Assembly (NCBI GenBank): GCA_964019425.1
Contig: OZ025833.1
Location: 682,001-746,000 of the forward strand
Reading direction: 5' to 3'
DNA: 64,000 nt
DNA from: Flectonema sp. DT1601
Taxonomy: Eukaryota; Euglenozoa; Diplonemea; Diplonemida; Diplonemidae
The translations under genes were made by a program, and so were the position numbers. The notes beneath the pieces are model-generated. The model was not told the origin of the DNA and did not search any database. It was given only the letters and a program-made list of their open reading frames with translations. Positions 44,221-54,356 of the stretch are shown here, piece after piece (position 1 is the stretch's first letter; each line of letters begins with the position of its first letter).

Positions 44221-45786
44221 ATGTTTAATCGGCTCATGGCACCGGCCTCGCCAACGTCAGCGAGTCCGACGACTGAATTCAAAGAAGGAGAAGTCGTTCG
44301 ATTGAGAAAATTGAAATTAATGCAAATTGCACATGAAGGAACTCTATGTGCGTTGAGAGAAGCGATTCCAGAGAAGGCATCGTGGAAGGTTGTGACTCCA
44401 AGCGGAACAGTTGTTGAGGTGTTGACCTCATCACTGAAAAGACTTGATTCACCAGATTTATACTCAACAGGTGAGGTAGTCAGACTACGTAACTTGGGAA
44501 TGCTTCTTCTCAAATACGATGGTCAGCTAGCAGCTGTTCAGCAATACCTTCCAAAAGAAGACACTTGGAAGGTAACAACAAACACGGGTGATAAACTTCA
44601 ACTTACTGCATCTCATTTAAAGAAAATAGACTCTCCTACTTTATACAAAACTGGTGATCTCGCTAGACTCATTGCAGGTGATAATCAGGGAGAAGTTGTT
44701 GTTGTAAAAGAATATCTTGATCGAAAAGATAAATGGATAATCGTAAGAGGGCAGACAACTGGAACCCAATTAGAAGTATGCAGTACACTACTAAAGGCTG
44801 TATCACCAACACTATTCCATCCTGGAGATGAGGTGACTGTTGGTATTGAGATCGGTAGAATAGAAGAATACGTATCATTTAGTGATCAGTATAAAATTAT
44901 GATGTCTGATGGAACTTCAAGAAACGCTTTCTCTGAAGACATAAACTCCGGTTCGACAGGTGCTTCTTTCGACAGTCTGGCAGCTTCAGGAAACAAACTC
45001 AGCTCTTCAACATCGTCATCGTCTGGGATATTCTCAAAATTTAAAACTAAATTATGGTCCAATTCTCAATCACTTGACCAGAAGGGACCATACAACTCTG
45101 GCGATCAGATTCATATGGTCGGGTACTTAACTCAAAAAGATGGAATCATGGCACTATTAAAAAACTATAAAGAACAAAAACAAAAATGGGAAGCAATCGT
45201 CTACAGTACAGGTGAAACAGTTGAACTTCCTGTGAAACACATCAGACCAGGTATATCTCAACCAGATAAATACCTTGATGGAACACCTGGTACAGTGATG
45301 GCATGTGGTACTCGTGCGGTGGTACAATCCGTTGACACAGAGAAAGGATTGATAACGGTTAGAACAGATGCGGGTAAGAAGTATAAATTATACAGCGATC
45401 AGTTTCTACTTGATTGTGACGTCGTTGCGGCGCAACAAGCAGCGACTCAAAGTAAGCAACGGAGGCCTCAGTTGAGTGAAAACGAATTAATCCTCGTTGA
45501 TGAGGTTCTTACTTTATTAGAATCAGTTGGAACCACACTTGAAGAAGCTCGGGGGTTCACAGAATCTGACTTGGATGAGCTACTCAGAGACGAGTTAAAG
45601 TTATCTGTTATTAAAAGAAATAGAATGAAAAACATCATCAGATCCGACTACGTTCCTCCCCCAGCCTGCCCTCCAATCGCAGCCTACGAAGCAAAGGAAG
45701 ATCAAAGCAATAACGATTACTTCTCATCTACTCCTCCTGAAGAGTCAAAGCCTGGTGGGGATCCGTTTCAGTTTTTGGCTGAATAA
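44221..45786 (+). CDS. Protein with tandem KOW/SH3-like repeats and SAM-like end (521 aa)
   Basis: At least four repeats of 55-60 residues at the N-terminus: (F/Y)xxGEVVRLR..G.L..V..YLP.KD.WKV....G..L.....LK.(L/I)DSP.L. They predict small beta-barrels like KOW, Tudor or HERC2/mind-bomb modules. A Ser-rich linker follows (about 245-275), then two more barrel-like units (GDQIHMVGYL..., GTPGTVMACGTRAVVQSVDT). Residues about 415-475 are helical and look like a SAM domain (LVDEVLTLLESVGTTLEEAR ... LKLSVIKRNRMKNII). It could be a scaffold. I know no orthologue. Confidence 0.75.
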   Translation: MFNRLMAPASPTSASPTTEFKEGEVVRLRKLKLMQIAHEGTLCALREAIPEKASWKVVTPSGTVVEVLTSSLKRLDSPDLYSTGEVVRLRNLGMLLLKYDGQLAAVQQYLPKEDTWKVTTNTGDKLQLTASHLKKIDSPTLYKTGDLARLIAGDNQGEVVVVKEYLDRKDKWIIVRGQTTGTQLEVCSTLLKAVSPTLFHPGDEVTVGIEIGRIEEYVSFSDQYKIMMSDGTSRNAFSEDINSGSTGASFDSLAASGNKLSSSTSSSSGIFSKFKTKLWSNSQSLDQKGPYNSGDQIHMVGYLTQKDGIMALLKNYKEQKQKWEAIVYSTGETVELPVKHIRPGISQPDKYLDGTPGTVMACGTRAVVQSVDTEKGLITVRTDAGKKYKLYSDQFLLDCDVVAAQQAATQSKQRRPQLSENELILVDEVLTLLESVGTTLEEARGFTESDLDELLRDELKLSVIKRNRMKNIIRSDYVPPPACPPIAAYEAKEDQSNNDYFSSTPPEESKPGGDPFQFLAE

Positions 45787-46473
45787 AACATAATCTTATA
45801 TAATATATTTTTTTTTAATGTTTTTTTTTTCTTTCGTGTTCTTATCCCACCCACGTAAAACAATAACGCAGTCTGAGTTGATTGCATGCCTTGCCTGGCG
45901 TTGGTTGTTTTTTTCTTTCTTTTTTTTTTTCTTTTCCTTTTGTTACCAAGGGTAAGTCACCCCCCCAAAAAAAACAAAGCGAAACAAGGGATTTTCTTTT
46001 TTTAACTAAAAGTAAAGAAAATAAAAACCTCCCTGTGACCGGCCTACATGGGGCGCTCATATATTATCGAGGGTTTTTTTTTTCTTATTTTTCCCCTTTC
46101 CCTTTTCAAATTTTCTCTTTTGTTTGGTGCATTCCGATAAAGCCAAAAGATTGGCTTTTTTTTTTGTGACAGATGAAACGATAGACACGCGTCGTTCTCT
46201 TTGCTTTACAAGGAGGAGATCGTTTAGAGTATTCATGAGATGTTTTCTTATTGCTCAGAGTGTGTCTGCCTTCATAAGTTCACTTACTGATGAAAGAAAA
46301 AAAATAATAATAGGGAAACTTTAATTATCATTATTGGTTATTTCTACGTGTTTCTGTTTGTGGTTCTTCTGCAGGCTACCTTTTTGAGTCTTAGTTTAAT
46401 TTAATTTTTTCTCTTTTTTTTTTTTTCGTTCTTTAAGTTTGGTCAGATTCCTTTTTTTATTAAAAAACAATTT

Positions 46474-46509
<36 letters not shown>

Positions 46510-46846
46510 GTTGAGAAATTAGTGTTATCGACCGACCCCTTAACGACTCTGGCTTTCATTCTAGGTTGGTCTGAGCGCGTGAGTAGATTGCCTACTTAGT
46601 CTTGTGGTTGTGAATCAAGTAACAGATTCCCTCTAGTTTGACTTTGATAAATAAATAAAACAATATTTTTCTTTCTTTCTTTCTTTTTTTTTTTTTTTCC
46701 GTCAGACTTTGTTCTACCCTTCCCCCTCCTCAATCGGTCGAGAGAGTTGGTATCTAAACTACGTTGAGAATCCTGTATGATGACAACGGTATTTCATTTT
46801 TATTATTGTAATTATTAAGATTATTGTTCTTTCACAGACTCTCTAA
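45787..46846. other. T-rich spacer with possible tRNA-like relic
   Basis: No gene. A T run of about 30 nt near 46479-46508 and a stretch at 46570-46625 with A-box-like TTGGTCTGAGCGCG and B-box-like GGTTGTGAATCAA. TTCTTTCACAG near 46839 is the probable SL acceptor for the next gene. Confidence 0.45.
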
Positions 46847-49525
46847 ATGCTGCAGGGCTCAAGTAGCTGGAGGGCACGATACGAGAGGATTGCTATTGAC
46901 GTCCGACACAGATCATCATCACCACCGATGGAGGGAGGAAGTCGAGTGTACTTCAGCGAACCAGAGATGTTACTGAACCCTCGGGTTGCAGATCCTAAAG
47001 GAAAACATAAACTACCAGCAGTCATAATTACTTATGAAGAAACAATGGATGGGATCCCCGTCTCTAACTGGATGGCTCCTTTAGGAGCAGATGATGAGGA
47101 CTTCTTATGCGCACCAGAACATGAATGCGGTCTAACAGAAGAAGAAGAAGAACAGATCGCCATCGATCAGGAGGAATGGGAACGCGAAGAACAGGAACGA
47201 GAACGACTCAGAAGGAAAAACAGAAGACAAACTCTTCATCAGCATCAACAACACCAACAACAACACCATTCACAACAACACCATTCACAGCAGGCTTCTC
47301 AACAATCTCTTCCAGAAAGGAGCACTCCTTCAGTACCAAAGAGAAAGCAAAAGCGCAGAGGAGGGACCTCACCGGGGAGTTCTTCGAGTGTACTTCTCGC
47401 TAAAGAAAATGTTCCGACTGCAGATCCTCCGCTTCCAATTCCACATCCGTTCCCACAATCAGTTCCATCTTCAATCCGAACAACGTTTTGTAACAACAAC
47501 AACACCAACACCAGCAGCAATAACAACAACAACACCAACACCAGCAGCAATAACAACAACAACAACACCAATAACAGCAGCAGCAACAACAACAACACCC
47601 CAAGCAGCAGCTGTGAGTTCGAAAGGAGCAACAACAGCAACGTCCCACCTGTCACTGGAAGCAACGCTCCTCCATTTTTAACTGGCGCGGCGTTCACAAA
47701 GAGTACGGAAAAGGACACTTTGTCAGGTAAGGAATCTCCACTTCCAATCAGTCACTTATCGAGTGGTTTAAATGGATCCTTTAGTGGATCTCTTTCAACA
47801 TTGAGGAACGGATCGTACAACATTCCACAAACTGTTGAGGAGTTGGGTGCCGTCAGACATGAGAAGTTAGCTGATGGACCAGCTGGAGCATCTCACAGTC
47901 ACTCTCCTGTTGTTTCTGACCCGCCTCCAATGATGATGAAGCGACTCGTCTTTAGACAAAAGGAAAAGGAAAAAGAGCAAAAAGAAAAACTAGAACAGCA
48001 ACAAAGACAAGCCAGCGGGTCATCTTGCAGCAGCAGTGAACATCTTCACATTTCTAAACCAATTCACAGAGAGATTGTAAGAGCGTCATCACCAGTTTAC
48101 ATGACTTCATTATCTCCAGTACACGCAGGTTATGGAAGCCCAGCTGTTGGTTCTACAGCAAGTTGTCAACCACCAGTTCTGGCACCTCCTCCATCAGTGA
48201 TGATGAGAGAGAGAGCTGCTGTTATTCCAACAAGAGAAGCACTCATTGCGAGTGTTTTAATTACTTTATCTATCACCTTCGTTGAGGAAGATCATCGCAT
48301 AGAACTACACAGAGCCGCCATCGCAGAGAGAAAGAAGCAACTTTGTGTCAGAACATCCCTCACAGCAGCTCTTATTGTAGCGGCTGCGGGTAACCAAACT
48401 GCTGAACACATTCGACTAATTGACTTCCGTTCAGAAAGTATTTCAGGTCTGATGTCATTAGTTGGTAGTGTTGGCGCTGCTATAACTCATAAGAAGATGT
48501 ACCTCCGCCGTAAGAGAGAATGGGACATGTCGAGGATATTAAGACGAAGAGAGATTGAAACTGGTGAGACTGAAGATCGTATTAGAATCTCACTCGAAGA
48601 GAATGAATTCTTTCATGGAATTAAAGAAAGTCAAAGTGAAGAAGAAGGAACATTGCCGCAAGCTCCGCTTCAGGTGGAGCCGTTTCCGTACACGCCGTCG
48701 TTGTTTAAGGCTGCTGATGGGTTTAGTTTGTTGTTTGGGAACTTAGCTCCGAAGAGTCCATCTAGATTTGTGACAAATGATAAACTCTCCTCAATGATGA
48801 TGAATAAAGTTATCTGTGATGATGATTCTTCATTCGACAGCAGCAGTATTCTAACTGAAGACGAGAATGAGAACAGTTCTACTTGTGGTGACATGACTCG
48901 TTCTATTGATGACGACTCTTGTGATACGGGTGAGCAAAATCAAATCAGCTCTCCAATTCCAAAAACAATTCTCTCACCTGCTGTTGTTGTTCCGAAATCA
49001 CTGAATTGCTCTCCAACACCAATTAAAACAATTGATGACAATAACAACATCGTTATCGATACCTCAGTTAGAGCATTCGAAAGTGTTACTCCTCCTCGAT
49101 TTGGTGAACAACAAGAACCAGAACCGTCATTCAAAGTGAATGAAATCGAAGAGAGAATAGCTGAGATTGAGTTTTTGAGAGCGGCGTCTCCAATTCCAGC
49201 GATGATGACGAGTATTGAAGTTGTTGAAGAAGAGAAAGACTCAGAGATATCACTTAGTCAGGGTCTGGTAGTCGACGAACCTGTCTTTTCGGAAGCAGAT
49301 GAAGAAACCTACGCAGACAACAGTTCGACCTCTACTCCAGTAATGCAGTACGACAGTAAACCAGCTATTCCTTCACTTAAGCTGCCAACTCCGAGAAAGA
49401 ATGATTCTTCCATCAACGCGGTATCTGCTCGTACTTTCATTCCTGAAACTTCCCGCCGTCATGTAAAAAACGTTCCTCAGAAGGGATGTGGTTGTACAGG
49501 TGGTGATGGTTGTGTTGTGATGTAG
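46847..49525 (+). CDS. Low-complexity protein with C-terminal CaaX box (892 aa)
   Basis: A single frame of 892 residues. Disordered Gln/His (about 125-155), Asn/Thr/Ser (about 215-260, AAC-repeat encoded) and Ser/Pro regions surround a helical segment at about 485-575 (ALIASVLITLSITFVEEDHR ... EHIRLIDFRSESISGLMSLV), which is the only part that looks folded. The protein ends CGCTGGDGCVVM, a CaaX box (C-V-V-M) suited to farnesylation, with more Cys just upstream that could be palmitoylated. A membrane-associated scaffold is plausible. Family not recognised. Confidence 0.75.
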   Translation: MLQGSSSWRARYERIAIDVRHRSSSPPMEGGSRVYFSEPEMLLNPRVADPKGKHKLPAVIITYEETMDGIPVSNWMAPLGADDEDFLCAPEHECGLTEEEEEQIAIDQEEWEREEQERERLRRKNRRQTLHQHQQHQQQHHSQQHHSQQASQQSLPERSTPSVPKRKQKRRGGTSPGSSSSVLLAKENVPTADPPLPIPHPFPQSVPSSIRTTFCNNNNTNTSSNNNNNTNTSSNNNNNNTNNSSSNNNNTPSSSCEFERSNNSNVPPVTGSNAPPFLTGAAFTKSTEKDTLSGKESPLPISHLSSGLNGSFSGSLSTLRNGSYNIPQTVEELGAVRHEKLADGPAGASHSHSPVVSDPPPMMMKRLVFRQKEKEKEQKEKLEQQQRQASGSSCSSSEHLHISKPIHREIVRASSPVYMTSLSPVHAGYGSPAVGSTASCQPPVLAPPPSVMMRERAAVIPTREALIASVLITLSITFVEEDHRIELHRAAIAERKKQLCVRTSLTAALIVAAAGNQTAEHIRLIDFRSESISGLMSLVGSVGAAITHKKMYLRRKREWDMSRILRRREIETGETEDRIRISLEENEFFHGIKESQSEEEGTLPQAPLQVEPFPYTPSLFKAADGFSLLFGNLAPKSPSRFVTNDKLSSMMMNKVICDDDSSFDSSSILTEDENENSSTCGDMTRSIDDDSCDTGEQNQISSPIPKTILSPAVVVPKSLNCSPTPIKTIDDNNNIVIDTSVRAFESVTPPRFGEQQEPEPSFKVNEIEERIAEIEFLRAASPIPAMMTSIEVVEEEKDSEISLSQGLVVDEPVFSEADEETYADNSSTSTPVMQYDSKPAIPSLKLPTPRKNDSSINAVSARTFIPETSRRHVKNVPQKGCGCTGGDGCVVM

Positions 49526-51691
49526 TAAACACTTGTTATCTTCGTATAATAAACTTTTTAAAAAAAAATAAAAAAAAATAATTATTTTAATCCGTTTAGA
49601 TATGTTGTTTGTTTTAGTTTGCTGCATTTGCTTTAAACCGTTTTATCGTTCACACCGTCACTAAGGAACCAGTAGTCTTATGTAATTGCAACAAGAAGAC
49701 AAAACAAGTTGATTCCAGTGGAGGGTTTTTTTTTTTTTTTTCAATCAACAAAAAAAGAGACTTTTTTTATTAAAACTAAACAAGTTTTATTAAAATTAAT
49801 AAAAAAAACATCCTCAAATTTGGATCTTATTGTTGGTTTGAAGTCTAAAGTAGCGTTCAAACCATCTTCGAAGCTTCGAAAGGTGAAAGGCGGCTGTTTT
49901 ACTGTGCTGCTGTTGCTGCTGCTGCTGCTCAGCAGTCGAGAGGTGGAAGTGTCGAAGGTTTCCTTGTTTTCCTTTTCGTAATTCTGTCAAAAAAAGACCT
50001 CTTTTGTTATTTTTGTTAATTATTTTTTTTAACTTCCCTTTCTCAAAAAAAAAAAAAAGAAGACTTTTTCACGTTGGCATGCAGTGTTCTCATGCAAGCT
50101 TTCGATCTCTATCCACCCTGTCATCAAAGAGTTCTTGAAAAGGAGGAGTAGTGATCCTCTTGTTCTCCCACCTTTTCCTTAGTTGTTTTTAATAGCGACT
50201 CAGACAACTTGGTCGCTTTTTAAGCATCAAGAAGTTCGACTCAAGGGTGAGGTGAAATGAAAGGTACGAGAAAAAAGATAAAAAAGAAGTCTCCGAAATC
50301 GGAGCATTTCATCCCTCCATTTAGATTCCCCTCCTAATTATTCCTTTTTTTAATTGTATTCAGTCTTTTTTATTTTTTTTGTGTTACTTATTATTGAAAA
50401 ATGAAAAAACAGAAAAATAGAATTTAAAAAAAAAAAAAAAAATTAAAAAAAAAACAAAAAACTGGTCAGGTTAATCTTTTTTTTTAAATTTTCTTTTTTT
50501 TTTTGTTGTTAATTACTTCTTTTTTCCCCAACCCTGACAACCCTATTTATTAGTTCTCTACTTCATTCCTTCCCAATACATAATTAGCTTTTTTTAGACG
50601 AAGGGTAAGAGGAAACAAAAAAACTAAAATCATAACAAGTAACAAGTGTTTCAGGTTAGGAACCAACTTGTACTCTAGTTCTGCAATCGTCGCGATTGGA
50701 TCCTTACTGATGCGGGCTACCCAAACCCCTCGTAGTCATCAGTTTGTATTTTGCTAAATTAACTAGTTCGTGCCGAAATGGCTTTATTTTTGTTGTTCAT
50801 GTCGAAATTGTACTCTACTTTTTTAATGGAAAAGATAGCGCTTTTTTTTCTTCTTGGCAAATGTTTCTTTTTTGTTCTTTTTTTCACTTCGTCGATTTGT
50901 ACCTGTTTTTTAGTCATTCTTGCCATCAATTACTAATTTTTAAAAAACTTTTTTTTTTTTTTCATTTTAACCCCCCTCGTCCATTCCTTCCCACCCATAG
51001 AAAAACGCATAGCATGTATGGGATCCTATCGATACCAAGTGTGGTCCTTTTACATAGTTGGTGAACCCCATTTCACTTCTTGGTCACCCATAGAAGATGC
51101 ATAAACCTTTTGAAGAAGGGAGAAAAATAAAAAATAAAAATAGAGTGAAGTGTAGTCGGGTTTGACAAAATTTATCGTCAACACTCACATGCACTATGCC
51201 ACGTTTTTTTTTTTTTCAATCCTGTTATTTGCTGTTGGTGTACAGCAGTATTTATTATTGTTATTATTATTTTTCTTTCTTTCTGAATTCTTTTTTTTTT
51301 TTTTTTTTTTTAATTTTTTAAATAATTGTTAAAATTGCCACTCGTCCACTATTCACACCCAATCCACCATTTTCCCTTTTCCCTCATTGTTATTTCCTCT
51401 GAAAAAAATAAATGAAAAAGAAATACACGGAATAGAATCATTAAAGAAGTTCAAGATAACGGTCGGCTTCGTATTCACAAATATTGTATTCTTCTTTTAT
51501 TCTGGATCACAGGTTTTTGATGGTCAACATACGGAGAAGAACCTATTGCACAGTTACCCCCCCCGGCATCACCATAGGTCACTGTTATCTTTAACAGATT
51601 GTTATGCCCAGTTAATGATGTGTTTTTTTTTAAGTTAGATTTCTTTTTTTCAGCTTACTTTCTCCAGACAGGCAACACCCACACTCAAGAA
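49526..51691. other. Gene-free region with R1 fragments
   Basis: 2.2 kb with no supported gene. It contains R1 core (50688-50757) and R1 5'-segment (about 51003-51075) copies and many T/A runs. CAATAACGG-type sequences near 51470 lead to frames that look accidental. TTTTTTTCAG near 51652 and TTTCTCCAG near 51668 are acceptor candidates for the next gene. Confidence 0.55.
50688..50757 (+). repeat. Dispersed repeat R1 core, third copy
   Basis: From GCGATTGGATCCTTACTGATG to GTATTTTGCTAA this matches 27340-27405 almost exactly. Flanks diverge, so the core may be the mobile or retained unit. Confidence 0.75.
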
Positions 51692-52921
51692 ATGCCAATC
51701 ATCGATCGTGAAAAGCTAACGGAAGGATTCATGAGCTACAAGTTAGACAGCAGTCAAATTATTTCAGAACGTCGCATCAGATTTTCTGAACACTCAACAT
51801 GTCCAGAGAGGAGAGGAGACACGATGTGGAGTAGTATTTGTAGTAATGGTGAAACGATATTTATTACAAGAAGTGGTGGCTTGTATGAAATAAATCATCA
51901 AAATGAAGGAGAAATGCAGTTCCGAACAGTAGCGAAATTAGAGGGAAGTCGACCAGCTGCCATCATTCAAACAGAGACGTCGATCTCAACTTTTTGTGGA
52001 AATAATTTTTCAATTTTTTCATCGACTGGGAATCACGAATCGTGTCTTTTGGATGCGAACATCCCTCCGTCGACAAATACTTTGCTATCCAACTCTGATC
52101 GTCACTTACTGTTTTATAAGATTACTGGAAACCCACCAGACTTTAGTCAGTCTGTGTGGTTCTCTTCAACTGAAGGTATTTCTTGTATTGAAATCCCTTT
52201 GAACGATGTCTTGTTAGATCCAAGTGACGGAGTTATCCAAGGAATGATAATTGATGGGTGTTATGTTTTAATTATATTGCAATCTATTTCGGAAGACGAC
52301 TCTCTAGACAGGTACATGGTTGCATTTGAGATTCGAGAGAGCACAGAAACGGATTCAAAACTTTCATACAGCGTGATGGAAGTGGATGCGGATACTCTTT
52401 CGATATTTCAAATAGAAGAAAATACTAAAAGAGTACTAATGCGATACGGTGATGATTTGGCTGTTTGCAGACCGTTTGTATCGGAAGTCGTATTCGAAGG
52501 TGTTGCAAAAAAGAAGATTACTTTCGCTCACGAAGAACAGTTACCCGGAATGGGTTTAATATCCTCGTCTCGACCGAGGTGTTGTCGACTTGTCCTCTCA
52601 AGTAACGGAATGAGTTCATTCGCTTACTCATTTGTCGCTCTTATTGAAGACTGTTGTGTCACAGTCTTCTCGAGGCTTTCTCCAAAATCTACTTTCGGAT
52701 CTCAAATCTTCCTCCGGTTCGATTCTCTTACAACGGGCTGTTCTTTTAGAAAACCCACAGTGGGAGGGAACATTGAACTGTTGGTGTCATCACTGACTGA
52801 ATTTCATCAAATAAAATTAAATGAGCCGAAGGCTAGCGATAGTTGTACCACTGAAAAGATTTTGAGTGAAGAGGAAGAGCGCAGGATCGCAGCTGTGCTG
52901 TCGGCGAATGCTGACTGGTAG
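51692..52921 (+). CDS. Unidentified beta-rich protein (409 aa)
   Basis: The start was placed at 51692, after acceptors at about 51652 and 51668; the frame upstream is low-complexity. The pattern of short hydrophobic strands (SICSNGETIFITRSGGLYEI, GCYVLIILQSISED, SFVALIEDCCVTVFSRL) with Ser/Asp turns suggests a beta-propeller of the WD40 or nucleoporin type, but no WD motif is clear. It ends in a short charged helix (EEEERRIAAVLSAN). No intron seen. Function unknown. Confidence 0.7.
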   Translation: MPIIDREKLTEGFMSYKLDSSQIISERRIRFSEHSTCPERRGDTMWSSICSNGETIFITRSGGLYEINHQNEGEMQFRTVAKLEGSRPAAIIQTETSISTFCGNNFSIFSSTGNHESCLLDANIPPSTNTLLSNSDRHLLFYKITGNPPDFSQSVWFSSTEGISCIEIPLNDVLLDPSDGVIQGMIIDGCYVLIILQSISEDDSLDRYMVAFEIRESTETDSKLSYSVMEVDADTLSIFQIEENTKRVLMRYGDDLAVCRPFVSEVVFEGVAKKKITFAHEEQLPGMGLISSSRPRCCRLVLSSNGMSSFAYSFVALIEDCCVTVFSRLSPKSTFGSQIFLRFDSLTTGCSFRKPTVGGNIELLVSSLTEFHQIKLNEPKASDSCTTEKILSEEEERRIAAVLSANADW

Positions 52922-53297
52922 TTCTCTTGTTCTGAGGCTTTAGTTTAGTAAGTAGGTATTAGCCTGCTCACTAATGTTGTTATTGTTATTCGTAACTGAC
53001 CTCTATTAGTTGATTATTAAGGATTGATTGCAAACTATTTCATTTCTTCCCCCTGTCAGGGAATAAGTTCATTGGAAAGTCCAATGTGACGTTTAACTGA
53101 GGGGGGGACAATATAATTACACGATTGTGTTGTTTTCGGACCTCTACCTAATTAAGCTTTTGACACCCTGTAATGACAGTGTGGACAGATTCTTCACACT
53201 AAGGTGCCAGATTCGTGTCAGCTACACGGAGGGTTTTAGTCAGTCCCATTGGTTAATCTTTACTTTAATTTTGTCCTCACAGATCTCAAAACAGCAA
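52922..53297. other. Spacer
   Basis: No coding signal. Ends in TTTTGTCCTCACAG at 53282, the likely SL acceptor. Confidence 0.5.
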
Positions 53298-53789
53298 ATG
53301 GGTAAACGTAAAGGACGTGGTACTGCTGCAAAGGCGAACGACTTGCCATGGTGGGCAAAGTATTTTAAACACAACCAACACCCGGATACCATTGTAGTCG
53401 GAGCTCGTGTCATAGCTGCGATATTGCTGTTGTGTTTTGCGATAACAGGATATATGTTGGGACAGGATTCAGAGTTTAAGGTAGGCGACTTAATTGTAAC
53501 AACCGAAACATTTATCATCCGTGAAAGTGGTGACCAGTTCGAACCCGGGACGCAGGGTATTGTCGTTCGAGTTCCCGGGGACGACGATGAGAATTCCCCG
53601 GCCGTGGTCCGCATCAGAGACATTGCATTCGACGCTCCCAGTGGTGGTCGCATAGTTCTTAGAGACTCTCCGCAGGGACTAAAAGCGATCGAAGAAAAGA
53701 ATCATCGCAATGAAGCAGCTGTTCGACAAAAAGAAGTTCTTGAGAAGGAGGCGGAAGAGTTCGTTGAGCAGATGGAGGAAGAGTTGTAA
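53298..53789 (+). CDS. Single-pass membrane protein (163 aa)
   Basis: A basic N-terminus (MGKRKGRGTAAK), a Trp-rich amphipathic stretch, one transmembrane helix at about 37-56 (VGARVIAAILLLCFAITGYM), then a small beta domain (GDLIVTTETFIIRESGDQ ... GTQGIVVRVPG, KOW/SH3-like) and a charged C-terminal helix. The topology and positively charged start suggest an ER or mitochondrial inner-membrane protein. The ATG at 53298 follows the acceptor at 53282 by 15 nt. Family not recognised. Confidence 0.7.
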   Translation: MGKRKGRGTAAKANDLPWWAKYFKHNQHPDTIVVGARVIAAILLLCFAITGYMLGQDSEFKVGDLIVTTETFIIRESGDQFEPGTQGIVVRVPGDDDENSPAVVRIRDIAFDAPSGGRIVLRDSPQGLKAIEEKNHRNEAAVRQKEVLEKEAEEFVEQMEEEL

Positions 53790-54356
53790 ATAACTTTACA
53801 CATCCTCACCGCCCTCACTATCTGACCTCATTAGTGATTAGTCACACCATGGCGGCAGCCGCTAATTTCTGACTACCTCGTGACTGTTAGCAGAGTGAGC
53901 TTACGAATCAGAAAGGAAGCTTTCGCACTGTCACAACAACAACAGTAGTTGTGTTTCCACTCGTTGTAAATACGCTTTGAAAATTCGGCTGGTTCGCAAA
54001 AACAGTACCATTGCTGTTTTTGACCTTTTTCTTAAATTTCATTTTTCTGCTCTCAACATTTCGTATTCCTACGGAGTACTGATATTCGCACTTTAGTTTT
54101 GTTTTCGTCCTTTGCCGACCGCTCGATGCCTGTCGCAGTCGCAGGCAAGATTGAAAACTGAGTTGAGTGCGCGATTTGTGACTGGTGCTGCTTATCAATT
54201 ATGGCAGACCCTCTCTGATTGAACAAATAATTAAACGGCTGCTGTTTGTTATCAAATTTTTAACATCCAAGTGAACCAGAAATAATAAAAATGGAGGACT
54301 GGGGATGAGATTGAAATCACCATAATAACATTCATTCCCCCACAGGATTACATAAC
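53790..54356. other. Spacer
   Basis: Little homopolymer content for this genome and a higher GC near 54110-54180, but no supported ORF on either strand. Ends in CATTCCCCCACAG at 54345 (SL acceptor candidate). Confidence 0.5.
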
